A model generated the notes under the pieces. The model was not told the origin of the DNA, did not search any database, and saw nothing but the letters and a program-made list of their open reading frames with translations. 23,381 nt of DNA from positions 1 to 23,381 of the IMG/VR virus record IMGVR_UViG_3300032323_001952. One strand, given 5' to 3'. Shown piece by piece: positions 6,930 through 14,179 of this stretch. The DNA comes from a virus. The position numbers and the translations under genes are program-made. Each line of letters starts with the position of its first letter. The first letter of the stretch is position 1.

Positions 6930-7354
6930 TGTGGGCCCAGACCTTTGACCAGCGCCTTAGAGCCTGGTACACCTTGCGTGAATCTGCCCAAACTTTGCCC
7001 GTGGAATCTGCATTGACTGCCATTAATACCTGGTGGTTTCAGTGTCCATGGCAACCTTATTATCTACACTGGGACGATCAGTCTACCTGGCCCGATCCCT
7101 GGCAACTTTTGAGTGACAATTGTTATTGTGACCTTGCAAGAGGGTTAGGAATCCTGTATACTATAACTTTGTTGGACCGTGAAGATTTGATGTCTGCAAG
7201 TTTGATTTTGAGTCAAACCGGGCATAATTTAGTCCTGGTAGACCAAACAAAATATATACTGAATTGGGAAGCAGACACAGTCGTAAATAACAATCATGAA
7301 GTTGTAATACACCGGCAGTTGACACAAAACCAAATACACAAGCAGTACAATTAA
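6929..7354 (+). CDS. Trp-rich hypothetical protein coupled to the tailspike
   Basis: The product has 141 residues and is unusually rich in Trp and Leu. Features include INTWWFQCPWQPYYLHWDDQ (48-67), WPDPWQLLSDNCYCDLARGL and LVLVDQTKYILNW (100-114). I recall similar short proteins in marine T4-like phages, but their role is not known to me. Translation is coupled to the tailspike through a 2-base overlap, so a tail assembly or chaperone role for the spike is the most economical guess; a link to the downstream nrdA is less likely because 14 bases and a new ribosome binding site separate them. Confidence 0.7.
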   Translation: MWAQTFDQRLRAWYTLRESAQTLPVESALTAINTWWFQCPWQPYYLHWDDQSTWPDPWQLLSDNCYCDLARGLGILYTITLLDREDLMSASLILSQTGHNLVLVDQTKYILNWEADTVVNNNHEVVIHRQLTQNQIHKQYN

Positions 7355-7368
7355 ACGAACGAGAACAA

Positions 7369-9696
7369 ATGACGCAGATCACAGTTGTAAAAAGAAGCGG
7401 AGTAAAAGAGCCACTGCACATCGACAAATGGCAGGCACAAGTGGCAAAGGTGTGCCAAGGTATTGCAGATGTCAGTCAAAGCATGATTGAGATCAAAGCA
7501 CAATTGCACTTTTATGATGGCATTACCACTCAAGAGATTGATGGTATTACTCTCCGAGCCATTGTAGACCTAATTGATGTAGAAGCCAATCCCGATATAG
7601 GACACACCAACTATCAGTTTGTTGCTGGCAAACAGCGACTCAGCATGTTACGCAAAGATGTGTATGGCAGTTATCAGCCACCACACTTGTATGAAATTGT
7701 AAAACGAAATGTTGCCACAGGTCTTTACACAGCCGAGCTCCTTGAGTGGTACACCCAGGAAGACTGGAACCGCATGAACGACATGCTGGATCACGAAAAA
7801 GACGAAGGATACAGTTATGCAGCTATTGAACAACTTATTGAGAAGTATCTTGTACGCAATCGCGCTACGAAGGAGATCTATGAGACTCCACAAGTTAGGT
7901 ATATGGTCGCGGCCGCTACGGTCTTTCATAAGGAAGAACCTCAATCAGCACGTATGCGTTTCATCCGCGAGTATTACAACTGTGCGTCAGATGGTCTATT
8001 TACTCTTGCTACACCTGTGCTGGCTGGGCTTGGCACTCCAACTAAACAGTTTAGCAGTTGTGTTCTTATCAGGAGTGACGACGATCTGGATAGTATATTT
8101 GCTAGTGGGGAGATGATGGCCAAGTATGCGGCCAAGCGAGCTGGTATTGGCTTGGAGGTCGGTCGTCTGCGCCCATTGGGTTCGGCCATTCGTGGCGGCG
8201 AAGTCATGCACACCGGTATGATTCCATTCTTGAAAAAGTGGTTTGGAGATTTGCGTAGTTGTTCACAAGGAGGTATCCGTAATGCAAGTGCTACTGTATT
8301 CTATCCTATTTGGCATTATCAGTTTGACGATCTTATTGTACTTAAAAATAATCAAGGTACCGAAGAAACTCGGGTTCGTCACATGGATTATGGGGTTGTT
8401 CTCAACAGCTTCTTCTGGCGCCGGTTCAAGAATAAAGAAAACATTACATTCTTCGACCCAAACGAAGTCCCCGATCTATACGAAGCTTTCTACAAGAACA
8501 CTCAACAGTTCGAAGAGCTCTACGTTAAATACGAAGCAAAAAAATCCCTAAGAAAAAAAGTAATCAGTGCCGAGGAAGTATTCAAGTCGGGCATACTCAA
8601 AGAGCGTACTGATACCGGGCGTATCTATCTGGTGTTCATTGACAATGTGATGAATCAAGGCCCATTTGATCCTGAGTATCATACCATCTATCAAAGCAAC
8701 CTCTGCTGTGAAATCTTGTTGCCAACCAAGCCGTTTAAGCGTCTAGATGATGATGAAGGTCGTATCGCACTATGCACACTGGGAAGCATCAACTGGGGTG
8801 CATTCCGTAACCCCGAAGACATGCGCCGTGCTTGTAGAATCTTGCAACGTAGTCTGTGCAACATTTTGGACTACCAAGACTTCTTGAGTATTCAAAGCCA
8901 ACTCAGCAATCAAGAGATCCAACCTTTGGGCATTGGTGTTACCAATCTTGCTTATTGGCATGCTAAACGCGGTCTTGATTATGGTAACAAGGATTCTCTA
9001 CAAGAAGTCAAAAGCTGGATGGAGCATCAGGCCTACTATCTCACTGAAGCCACTATTGAGTTGGCCCGAGAACGCGGCCCATGCAGTCATAGTGGTCTTA
9101 CTCGCTATGGTCAAGGAAAATTTCCTTGGGAATTACGAGCCCGAGCTGTGGATGAACTAACCAACTTCAAACCCGAGCTAGATTGGGAACGACTTCGCGG
9201 TCTGATGAAGGTACACGGTGTGCGTAATGCCACACTCATGGCCATTGCTCCAGTTGAAAGCTCCAGTGTAGTAATCAACAGTACCAATGGTATTGAGTTA
9301 CCCATGAGTTTGATCACTGTAAAAGAGTCAAAGGCCGGCAGTCTTATCCAGGTAGTACCAGAATACAACAAGTTAAAGAACAAGTATCAACTCATGTGGG
9401 AACAACGAGACTGTGACGGCTATTTGAAAACTGCCGCAGTGTTGGCGGTATATGTGGATCAAAGCATCAGTACCAACACATTTTACAACCCTGCGCACTT
9501 TTCTGATCGCAAGGTACCAACTACCTTGATTGCAAAAAATCTCATGCAGGCACATCGTTGGGGTTTAAAAACTTTCTACTACAGCCTGATCAATAAACAA
9601 GGATCAAAGGGTCAAGACGAAGCACAACAGGTCACACGCACACAAGAACCAGACAGCGACCTCCTAGAGGAAGATTGTCTAGCATGCAAATTATAA
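7369..9696 (+). CDS. nrdA: Class Ia ribonucleotide reductase, alpha subunit
   Basis: NrdA reduces ribonucleoside diphosphates to deoxyribonucleotides using a radical supplied by NrdB. The product has 775 residues. An ATP-cone lies at about 3-95, followed by the ten-stranded barrel. Active-site residues are visible: redox pair C231 (FSSCVLI) and C469 (IALCTLGSIN), thiyl-radical C446 with N444 and E448 (QSNLCCEI), and the radical-relay tyrosines Y737/Y738 (LKTFYYSLIN). The tail ends in EEDCLACKL, giving the C770/C773 pair that glutaredoxin or thioredoxin re-reduces; the pair is spaced CxxC. It forms an operon with nrdB 10 bases downstream and probably with the glutaredoxin. Only a weak promoter match lies upstream. 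Confidence 0.98.
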   Translation: MTQITVVKRSGVKEPLHIDKWQAQVAKVCQGIADVSQSMIEIKAQLHFYDGITTQEIDGITLRAIVDLIDVEANPDIGHTNYQFVAGKQRLSMLRKDVYGSYQPPHLYEIVKRNVATGLYTAELLEWYTQEDWNRMNDMLDHEKDEGYSYAAIEQLIEKYLVRNRATKEIYETPQVRYMVAAATVFHKEEPQSARMRFIREYYNCASDGLFTLATPVLAGLGTPTKQFSSCVLIRSDDDLDSIFASGEMMAKYAAKRAGIGLEVGRLRPLGSAIRGGEVMHTGMIPFLKKWFGDLRSCSQGGIRNASATVFYPIWHYQFDDLIVLKNNQGTEETRVRHMDYGVVLNSFFWRRFKNKENITFFDPNEVPDLYEAFYKNTQQFEELYVKYEAKKSLRKKVISAEEVFKSGILKERTDTGRIYLVFIDNVMNQGPFDPEYHTIYQSNLCCEILLPTKPFKRLDDDEGRIALCTLGSINWGAFRNPEDMRRACRILQRSLCNILDYQDFLSIQSQLSNQEIQPLGIGVTNLAYWHAKRGLDYGNKDSLQEVKSWMEHQAYYLTEATIELARERGPCSHSGLTRYGQGKFPWELRARAVDELTNFKPELDWERLRGLMKVHGVRNATLMAIAPVESSSVVINSTNGIELPMSLITVKESKAGSLIQVVPEYNKLKNKYQLMWEQRDCDGYLKTAAVLAVYVDQSISTNTFYNPAHFSDRKVPTTLIAKNLMQAHRWGLKTFYYSLINKQGSKGQDEAQQVTRTQEPDSDLLEEDCLACKL

Positions 9697-9706
9697 AGAG
9701 AACAAT

Positions 9707-10807
9707 ATGAGCCAAGCACAATACAATTTACAAACACGAACAGACTATCTTAATCGCAAGATGTTTCTGGATCCAGCAGGCCCCGTTACCATCCAACGCT
9801 TTGAAGAAGTCAAGTACAACAAGGTAGTCAAGTTTGAACAAGAAGCACGTGGATTCTTCTGGGTGCCTGAGGAAATTAGTCTGACCAAGGATGCCGGTGA
9901 TTTCAAAGAAGCCAGTGACACGGTCAAGCATATTTTTACCAGCAACCTGTTACGTCAAACAGCACTAGACAGTTTACAAGGCCGCGGACCCACACAGGTG
10001 TTTACTCCTGTAGTCAGTATTCCTGAGCTGGAAGCACTGATGTACAACTGGGGCTTCTTTGAAACCAACATTCACAGTCGTAGCTACAGCCATATCATAC
10101 GCAACATCTACAATGTGCCCAAGGAAGTCTTTGGCACAATTCATGATACCAAAGAAATTGTAGAGATGGCTTCGAGCATTGGCTTGTACTACGATCGCCT
10201 GCACATGATCAACTGCAGAAAAGAACTAAATGAAAAATTTGATGAGTATGAACACGTCAAGGCCATCTGGTTGGCTCTGAATGCCAGCTATGGTCTAGAA
10301 GCCTTCCGTTTCATGGTCAGCTTTGCTACCAGCTTGGCCATGGTTGAGAATCGTATCTTTATTGGCAATGGCAATATCATCAGCTTGATCTTACAAGACG
10401 AGATCCTGCACAAGGATTGGACAGCATGGATCATCAATCAAGTGGTCAAAGAAGATCCTCGCTTTGCCCGCGCCAAGGTGGACTGTGAGCAAGAAGTCTA
10501 CAACATGTATCTGGACGTGATACGTGAAGAAAAACAGTGGGCTGACTACCTGTTCAACAAGGGTCCGGTAATTGGTCTCAATGCCAACATTCTCAAAGAC
10601 TTTGTAGACTTTACCGCTGCACATGCCTTGAAAGAAATTGGTATCAAGTATCTAACACCGGCACCAAAAACCACACCTATTCCTTGGTTCAACAAGCATG
10701 TCAATACCAGCAATAAACAAACTGCACTCCAAGAGAACGAATCAACTAACTATGTTATTGGCGCAATGAGTGATATTCTTGACTACGACGCATTGCCTAG
10801 TTTATAA
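9707..10807 (+). CDS. nrdB: Class Ia ribonucleotide reductase, beta subunit
   Basis: NrdB carries the di-iron centre and tyrosyl radical that start each NrdA turnover. The product has 366 residues. Expected ligands are D88 (TALDSL), E119 and H123 (FFETNIHSRSYSHI), E198 (YGLEAFRF), and E232/H235 (QDEILHKDW). The radical tyrosine is Y127. The spacing between the second Glu and the His is four residues (ETNIH), one more than ETIH in E. coli, a change within the metal-binding helix. The C-terminal tail (ESTNYVIGAMSDILDYDAL) is the usual NrdA-docking peptide with its Tyr. RBS AGAGAAC is modest and the gene follows nrdA by 10 bases. The stop codon lies inside the -10 box of the next promoter. Confidence 0.97.
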   Translation: MSQAQYNLQTRTDYLNRKMFLDPAGPVTIQRFEEVKYNKVVKFEQEARGFFWVPEEISLTKDAGDFKEASDTVKHIFTSNLLRQTALDSLQGRGPTQVFTPVVSIPELEALMYNWGFFETNIHSRSYSHIIRNIYNVPKEVFGTIHDTKEIVEMASSIGLYYDRLHMINCRKELNEKFDEYEHVKAIWLALNASYGLEAFRFMVSFATSLAMVENRIFIGNGNIISLILQDEILHKDWTAWIINQVVKEDPRFARAKVDCEQEVYNMYLDVIREEKQWADYLFNKGPVIGLNANILKDFVDFTAAHALKEIGIKYLTPAPKTTPIPWFNKHVNTSNKQTALQENESTNYVIGAMSDILDYDALPSL

Positions 10808-10808
10808 T
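10779..10808 (+). promoter_or_regulatory. Sigma70-type promoter of the glutaredoxin gene
   Basis: TTGACT (10779-10784) and TATAAT (10803-10808) are 18 bases apart. The -10 box contains the nrdB stop codon (TAA, 10805-10807). Downstream are the ribosome binding site AAGGAG and the ATG at 10828. This would let the glutaredoxin be made independently of nrdAB. Confidence 0.65.
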
Positions 10809-10827
10809 AGCACATCAAGGAGATATA

Positions 10828-11052
10828 ATGAAAGCAATAGTATGGTCAAAGGATGCCTGCCCATTTTGTGTGCAGGCCAAAGCGTTGCTTGAGCAACGTG
10901 GTATTGAATACGAAGAACGGAATGTCAGTCAGAATTGGACCCGAGAGCAGTTGTTGGAAGCGGTGCCCACAGCCCGTACCCTGCCGCAGATTTTTCTGGA
11001 TGATCAGCACATCGGCGGCTTTACCGATTTAAGAAGTCACTTACAAGGATAA
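10828..11052 (+). CDS. Glutaredoxin, electron donor to ribonucleotide reductase
   Basis: The product has 74 residues, the usual size of phage and short bacterial glutaredoxins. The dithiol site is CPFC (C11, C14) in WSKDACPFCVQAK. The cis-Pro loop TLPQIF and the glutathione-binding GGFTDL are both present (about 51-69). It would reduce the C-terminal cysteine pair of NrdA with glutathione. It sits directly behind nrdB, with AAGGAG before the ATG and its own sigma70-type promoter, and is followed one base later by the next gene. NrdH-type redoxin is a less likely alternative, because the CPFC site and GGFTDL favour glutaredoxin. Confidence 0.93.
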   Translation: MKAIVWSKDACPFCVQAKALLEQRGIEYEERNVSQNWTREQLLEAVPTARTLPQIFLDDQHIGGFTDLRSHLQG

Positions 11053-11053
11053 C

Positions 11054-11359
11054 ATGAAGATAGAAAAAGACAAGGTCTACACATTCAAATTAAACAATGC
11101 AGACGAAGTAGTTGCCAAGGTAGTCGACATTGACGCCGACGGCGATTTGATTGTGAGCAATCCCCTGAGTGCTATCCCCAGCGAAAAAGGCATTCAACTG
11201 GTGTTTGCAATATTCACCGCAGACCCCAAGGAAAATCTCACTATAAATAAAACAGCAATTACATCTGTCAGCACAACCCGCGAAGAAGTATGCGATCATT
11301 ATTTAGAAGTAACAACTGGCATCAAGCCAGTACGCAATAGCAAAATTTTATTGGGATAA
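11054..11359 (+). CDS. Sm-like small conserved phage protein
   Basis: The product has 101 residues with an all-beta pattern: VYTFKLNNADEVVAKVVDID (8-27), DLIVSNPLSAIP, then IQLVFAIFTADPKENLTIN, and YLEVTTGIKP near the end. The N-terminal half reads like an Sm/LSm fold, and proteins with the same opening (VYTLKL.NGEE..AKV) and ending (ATTGI) occur in T4-like marine phages as I recall. RNA binding is suggested only by fold resemblance. The gene starts one base after the glutaredoxin stop. An exact late promoter motif lies inside it (11242-11249) and would serve the downstream PAAR gene. Confidence 0.7.
   Translation: MKIEKDKVYTFKLNNADEVVAKVVDIDADGDLIVSNPLSAIPSEKGIQLVFAIFTADPKENLTINKTAITSVSTTREEVCDHYLEVTTGIKPVRNSKILLG
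11242..11249 (+). promoter_or_regulatory. Internal T4-type late promoter, exact consensus
   Basis: TATAAATA lies inside the Sm-like gene, with a predicted start near 11255. The genes it would transcribe (PAAR tip and two structural proteins, 11363-13558) are virion genes, whereas the genes upstream (nrdAB, glutaredoxin) are metabolic. A switch from early or middle to late transcription at this point is sensible. Confidence 0.5.
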
Positions 11360-11362
11360 AAC

Positions 11363-11656
11363 ATGAGTCGGGCCGTACAGCGTGTGGGAGATCAAAATTC
11401 AGCCGGGGGGTTAATTCTCCGCGGTGATTCCACTGTGTTGGTCAACGGTCGTGCCATAGCTGTGCAAAATGCTCCGGTAAGTCCGCACCCGTGCTGTGGA
11501 GCCCAAGGTTGTCCACCTGTACATTGTAACGCACAAACTCGCAGCAACACTGGAACTGTGTTGGTAAATGGTATTCCCTTGATCATGACCAATGATCTAG
11601 ACACCTGCGGACATGCTCGTGTGGGTGGTAGTCCAGATGTGACCATAGGCGGCTAA
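11363..11656 (+). CDS. PAAR-motif tail spike tip protein (gp5.4-like)
   Basis: The product has 97 residues, the same size as T4 gp5.4. It folds into the small cone that caps the central tail spike and helps pierce the outer membrane. Visible features are the N-terminal MSRAVQRVGDQNSAGG, two VLVNG repeats (25-29, 66-70) typical of PAAR repeats, and metal-binding candidates H42, C44, C45, C50, H54, C55, C82 and H84 (SPHPCCGAQGCPPVHC, DTCGHA). The ending GGSPDVTIGG is the family hallmark. It starts 3 bases after the Sm-like gene and ends 1 base before the next structural gene. Confidence 0.93.
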   Translation: MSRAVQRVGDQNSAGGLILRGDSTVLVNGRAIAVQNAPVSPHPCCGAQGCPPVHCNAQTRSNTGTVLVNGIPLIMTNDLDTCGHARVGGSPDVTIGG

Positions 11657-11657
11657 C

Positions 11658-12626
11658 ATGGCCAGTGTATTAACTCCTTTACAACTAAATGCCGGTGCTG
11701 GATTGTTGCAAAATCAAGGTCTGGCACCCAATGCAGAATTGGTCACAGTCATTGCCGACTACAACAGCACTGCCTTGATTGCACCTTTGTTGGACACAAT
11801 CTCTGTGGCCAAGGCCGGCAACATACTATCCCCCAGCACAATTGTTACCTTGGAGACTCTGGGTTCCATAGACTGCCCGGCACTCAGTGACAGTGTACCA
11901 GACAATTACCCCAGCTTGCCTACCAGCAACGATCCTCCGGGGTTCACAGGCCTGCTGACAGATATTGCCAACACCTACATGGGCAACGGCGACCTTTCTA
12001 AATTTACACAGGCCCTGAGCATAGCCGATGGCTATGCCAATCAGACCAATACCTTTGTCAACAGTGCAGTAAACAGTCAAACCTATCTTGGCAACACTTT
12101 TACTAATACCAACGATATGATCACCGGAGACATAACCACGGTGAATTTGGCCACCACAGCATTTGCGCAGGATCTTGCCAATCTGGGCAATCTAATAGAT
12201 CTAACCAATCTTGACAATCTGGGTGCACCTTTGGCTTTGGTACAACGCATTGTTGCCATAGTCGGCAATGTGCCGGTGTTGTCGGTATATTTTATTGAGC
12301 AAGGTGTACCAGGAGATGTAGTAATAAATTTAAACAATCCAACAATCAGTGTGACCGACAGTGTGCAAAAACTCATGTATGAAGCCATGCTTAGGGTTAC
12401 CGGTGACGACCTAGCACAAATACTCAGAGTGATTGGTGTGACTACTACAGGTATCGCCACCATGGCTGACTTGTTGAATCCTTTGAGGCTTTTTCCTCTC
12501 AGTTTTCAAAGTCTCACAGCGCCTACTGCACAAGGTCCCAGAGCCATTTATATCAACAGCAATGGTTCGGTAAATTCTAGCCTGGCCAACGAACTACCTT
12601 TGTATGTGTTGAGCAGTTTATCATGA
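11658..12626 (+). CDS. Structural protein encoded after the PAAR tip
   Basis: The product has 322 residues and is rich in Asn, Leu, Thr and Ala with few charges, like many phage tail proteins. Notable parts are GFTGLLTDIANTYMGNGDLS near residue 95-115, and an Asn/Leu-rich repeat-like section LANLGNLIDLTNLDNLGAPL (172-191). I do not recognise a characterised domain. Its place directly behind the spike-tip gene and its coupling to the next gene (ATGA overlap) suggest the two act together, probably in the baseplate or tail. The start has a weak ribosome binding site, and coupling with the PAAR gene is likely. Confidence 0.75.
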   Translation: MASVLTPLQLNAGAGLLQNQGLAPNAELVTVIADYNSTALIAPLLDTISVAKAGNILSPSTIVTLETLGSIDCPALSDSVPDNYPSLPTSNDPPGFTGLLTDIANTYMGNGDLSKFTQALSIADGYANQTNTFVNSAVNSQTYLGNTFTNTNDMITGDITTVNLATTAFAQDLANLGNLIDLTNLDNLGAPLALVQRIVAIVGNVPVLSVYFIEQGVPGDVVINLNNPTISVTDSVQKLMYEAMLRVTGDDLAQILRVIGVTTTGIATMADLLNPLRLFPLSFQSLTAPTAQGPRAIYINSNGSVNSSLANELPLYVLSSLS

Positions 12627-13558
12627 TAACTTTAGATCGCTTACAAAATATTATTCCGCCAGATCAAGCCTTGGCCAACAAGGCCTTGGCCACTAGCTTC
12701 AAACAAATTGGCGGTATTACCAACCTGTCATTGCCACAATTGAGCCTGGCCAGTGGTGCAGTACAGACCACACGCGACCTGCCACAAATCACTGCCTTGA
12801 CCGAAGCAACACCAGCATCGGTGGCCAACTACTATATCAACAGTCTGGCCACCGGCACAGGCACCAACGATAATATTTTGATCACAGACATATTGGGCAC
12901 TGCTGGTGGTGTTGTCAGTGCGTCGGCCTTGACCCAATCCTTAGAAATACTGTCGGGCATGAACACAGCCAATTTGGCTGGCATATACGACATCATGAGT
13001 GATGTGGTCAATGGTGTGTACGGTGATCCAGTAACAGGTCCTGTGATTATTCCTTCTGGTCCGTACGCAGGCACCTATACCGATGCCAACGAGGTTTTTA
13101 GCACGCAATTGATTCCGGCTGCCCAAACCGAAATAGGTATAATTGTTAGTCTGTATCCCACTGAAGTAGATCAATTAAACACCTTGTGGGACAGCATGGC
13201 AGATCAATTGGTACTTGAATCTGGATTACAGTCTGCGGCCAATTTGGTATTTGCCAATCTCACCGCCAATCAGAAAAGTTCGATCTATGGATTCATCTAC
13301 AGTTTGCCTTCGTATGGGTTAGATACCAAACAAGGCGGAATCACACAGTTTTTGGAAAGTGTGTGTGACTTGACCACATTTACCGGACAAGCTGTGGTGG
13401 CCTGTTTGAGACAGGCTCAAAATCAACGGGCTCTAGGAGCCGCCGGCATAGTGGTCAGTAGCAAGATACCTGCCGAACCAGATCCACCACCTCCAGAAGC
13501 GGTATTGATACCCAGTGAGTACACCGAAGCCGAAGCAGCCAATTTGGTAATCAGATAA
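12623..13558 (+). CDS. Structural protein, partner of the previous gene
   Basis: The product has 311 residues, with composition similar to the preceding protein: rich in Ala, Thr, Leu, Ile and Ser. It begins MITLDRLQNIIPPDQALANK and ends with a Pro-rich stretch (EPDPPPPEAVLIPSEY) before a short helix. The middle contains a proline/glycine loop (GDPVTGPVIIPSGPYAGTYT, 134-153). The function is unknown; placement behind PAAR suggests a tail or baseplate component. The stop is followed by about 100 bases that hold a late promoter-like element and the leader of the next gene. Confidence 0.75.
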   Translation: MITLDRLQNIIPPDQALANKALATSFKQIGGITNLSLPQLSLASGAVQTTRDLPQITALTEATPASVANYYINSLATGTGTNDNILITDILGTAGGVVSASALTQSLEILSGMNTANLAGIYDIMSDVVNGVYGDPVTGPVIIPSGPYAGTYTDANEVFSTQLIPAAQTEIGIIVSLYPTEVDQLNTLWDSMADQLVLESGLQSAANLVFANLTANQKSSIYGFIYSLPSYGLDTKQGGITQFLESVCDLTTFTGQAVVACLRQAQNQRALGAAGIVVSSKIPAEPDPPPPEAVLIPSEYTEAEAANLVIR

Positions 13559-13602
13559 GCACGTATTTGCCCAAACAAATCAACCCAAGACCCTGGCAAG
13601 GC

Positions 13603-13610
13603 GTTAAATA
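13603..13610 (+). promoter_or_regulatory. T4-type late promoter (candidate) for the secreted peptide gene
   Basis: GTTAAATA carries the TAAATA core. The predicted start near 13616 falls at the base of a small hairpin, GCAC (13615-13618) with GTGC (13628-13631), so this leader may also open with a hairpin, as at 23-35. A clear AAAGGA ribosome binding site follows at about 13646. Confidence 0.5.
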
Positions 13611-13657
13611 TACAGCACCGTAAAAAAGTGCAAATTTAACTTTCGAAAGGAAATACC

Positions 13658-13810
13658 ATGAAAGCATTATTAGCAATCGTAGCATCTGCTTTTGCAGTAT
13701 CTGTGGCCGCTCAACAAGCACCAGCTCCAGCAAAGAAAGAAGAGCCAAAGAAAGAAGCCGCTAAACCAGCTGCTCCTGCCGCTCCAGCTAAACCAGCTGA
13801 AAAGAAGTAA
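13658..13810 (+). CDS. Small secreted Ala/Lys/Pro-rich peptide
   Basis: The product has 50 residues. Residues 1-18 (MKALLAIVASAFAVSVAA) are a clear Sec signal peptide with a predicted cut before QQ. The mature part is 32 residues of only Ala, Pro, Lys, Glu and Gln, in low-complexity runs such as KKEEPKKEAAKPAAPAAP. The ATG follows AAAGGA. The gene is flanked by a late promoter-like element and a strong terminator, so it is a single-gene unit, probably strongly expressed. Small proteins of this style are common in betaproteobacterial genomes, which hints at host origin. A periplasmic role at lysis, envelope binding or interference with superinfecting phage are possibilities without evidence. 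Confidence 0.85.
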   Translation: MKALLAIVASAFAVSVAAQQAPAPAKKEEPKKEAAKPAAPAAPAKPAEKK

Positions 13811-13835
13811 AAATCTGTTCGCGCAGTTGAACAGT

Positions 13836-13862
13836 AAACCCTACCTTGTGTAGGGTTTTTTT
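13836..13862 (+). terminator. Intrinsic (Rho-independent) terminator
   Basis: AAACCCTAC (13836-13844) and GTAGGGTTT (13850-13858) form a perfect 9-bp stem with a 5-nt loop, with a run of T residues from 13856 to 13862. It ends the unit of the secreted peptide and lies 5 bases before the -35 box of the first early promoter cassette. Confidence 0.92.
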
Positions 13863-13866
13863 ATGG

Positions 13867-13895
13867 TTGACCAAAAAGTCTCCTTTTTGTATAAT
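13867..13895 (+). promoter_or_regulatory. Strong sigma70-type promoter (cassette copy 1)
   Basis: TTGACC (13867-13872) and TATAAT (13890-13895) are separated by exactly 17 bases. The spacer is almost entirely an inverted repeat: CAAAAAG (13872-13878) and CTTTTTG (13883-13889), a possible operator or DNA cruciform. The same TTGACC-17-TATAAT layout recurs at 14527 and 14929. It drives the gene at 13927. Confidence 0.88.
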
Positions 13896-13926
13896 AGCAG
13901 TATAGTTAATCAAAAGGAGCCACAGT

Positions 13927-14082
13927 ATGTCCAAGAAACATTTCGAACTACTCGCCAAATACATCAATTCCATCATGGATCCCCATGCTCGTCTCCAGGC
14001 CGCAGTTGCAGTAGCTTCGGCCTGCAAAGAAGCAAATCAGAGATTCGATCAGGACCGTTTCTTTTCGGCCTGTAACATATAG
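13927..14082 (+). CDS. Small conserved hypothetical protein
   Basis: The product has 51 residues and starts at the ATG at 13927, 7 bases after a strong AAGGAG ribosome binding site. It reads MSKKHFELLAKYINSIMDPH and ends FDQDRFFSACNI. Short proteins with the same opening (KKHFE.LA) and ending (F...RF..AC) occur widely in phages and proteobacteria as I recall, with no known role. It is the first gene behind promoter cassette copy 1, so it is probably expressed early and strongly. A 70-codon frame overlapping it in another phase lacks a ribosome binding site and is not supported. Confidence 0.85.
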   Translation: MSKKHFELLAKYINSIMDPHARLQAAVAVASACKEANQRFDQDRFFSACNI

Positions 14083-14094
14083 AGTAATCTCCGA

Positions 14095-14149
14095 CCCGGC
14101 GCCAACCAGGGTAGGTTAGTAAACGCTAACTGTAATTCCTAAGTCCGGG
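14095..14149 (+). ncRNA. Candidate structured leader RNA
   Basis: Between two genes, CCCGG (14095-14099) can pair with CCGGG (14145-14149), and inside it GTTAG (14115-14119) with CTAAC (14126-14130) around a 6-nt loop; TAG/CTA (14112-14114/14139-14141) extends the inner stem. CAACC (14103-14107) could pair with GGTTG (14155-14159), crossing the outer stem as a pseudoknot close to the next ribosome binding site. No known riboswitch class is recognised. It could be leader, attenuator or chance. Confidence 0.35.
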
Positions 14150-14179
14150 ACAATGGTTGACCAAACTAATTAAAGGCGT

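Noticed and set aside
7319-7351. TTGACA ... TACAAT as a promoter for nrdA
   Set aside because: The spacing is 21 bases, too long for sigma70, and at 17 bases there is no -10 box.
13863-14075. 70-codon frame on the + strand
   Set aside because: It overlaps the better supported 51-residue gene, covers the promoter, has no ribosome binding site, and its protein is low-complexity Ser/Gly/Arg.
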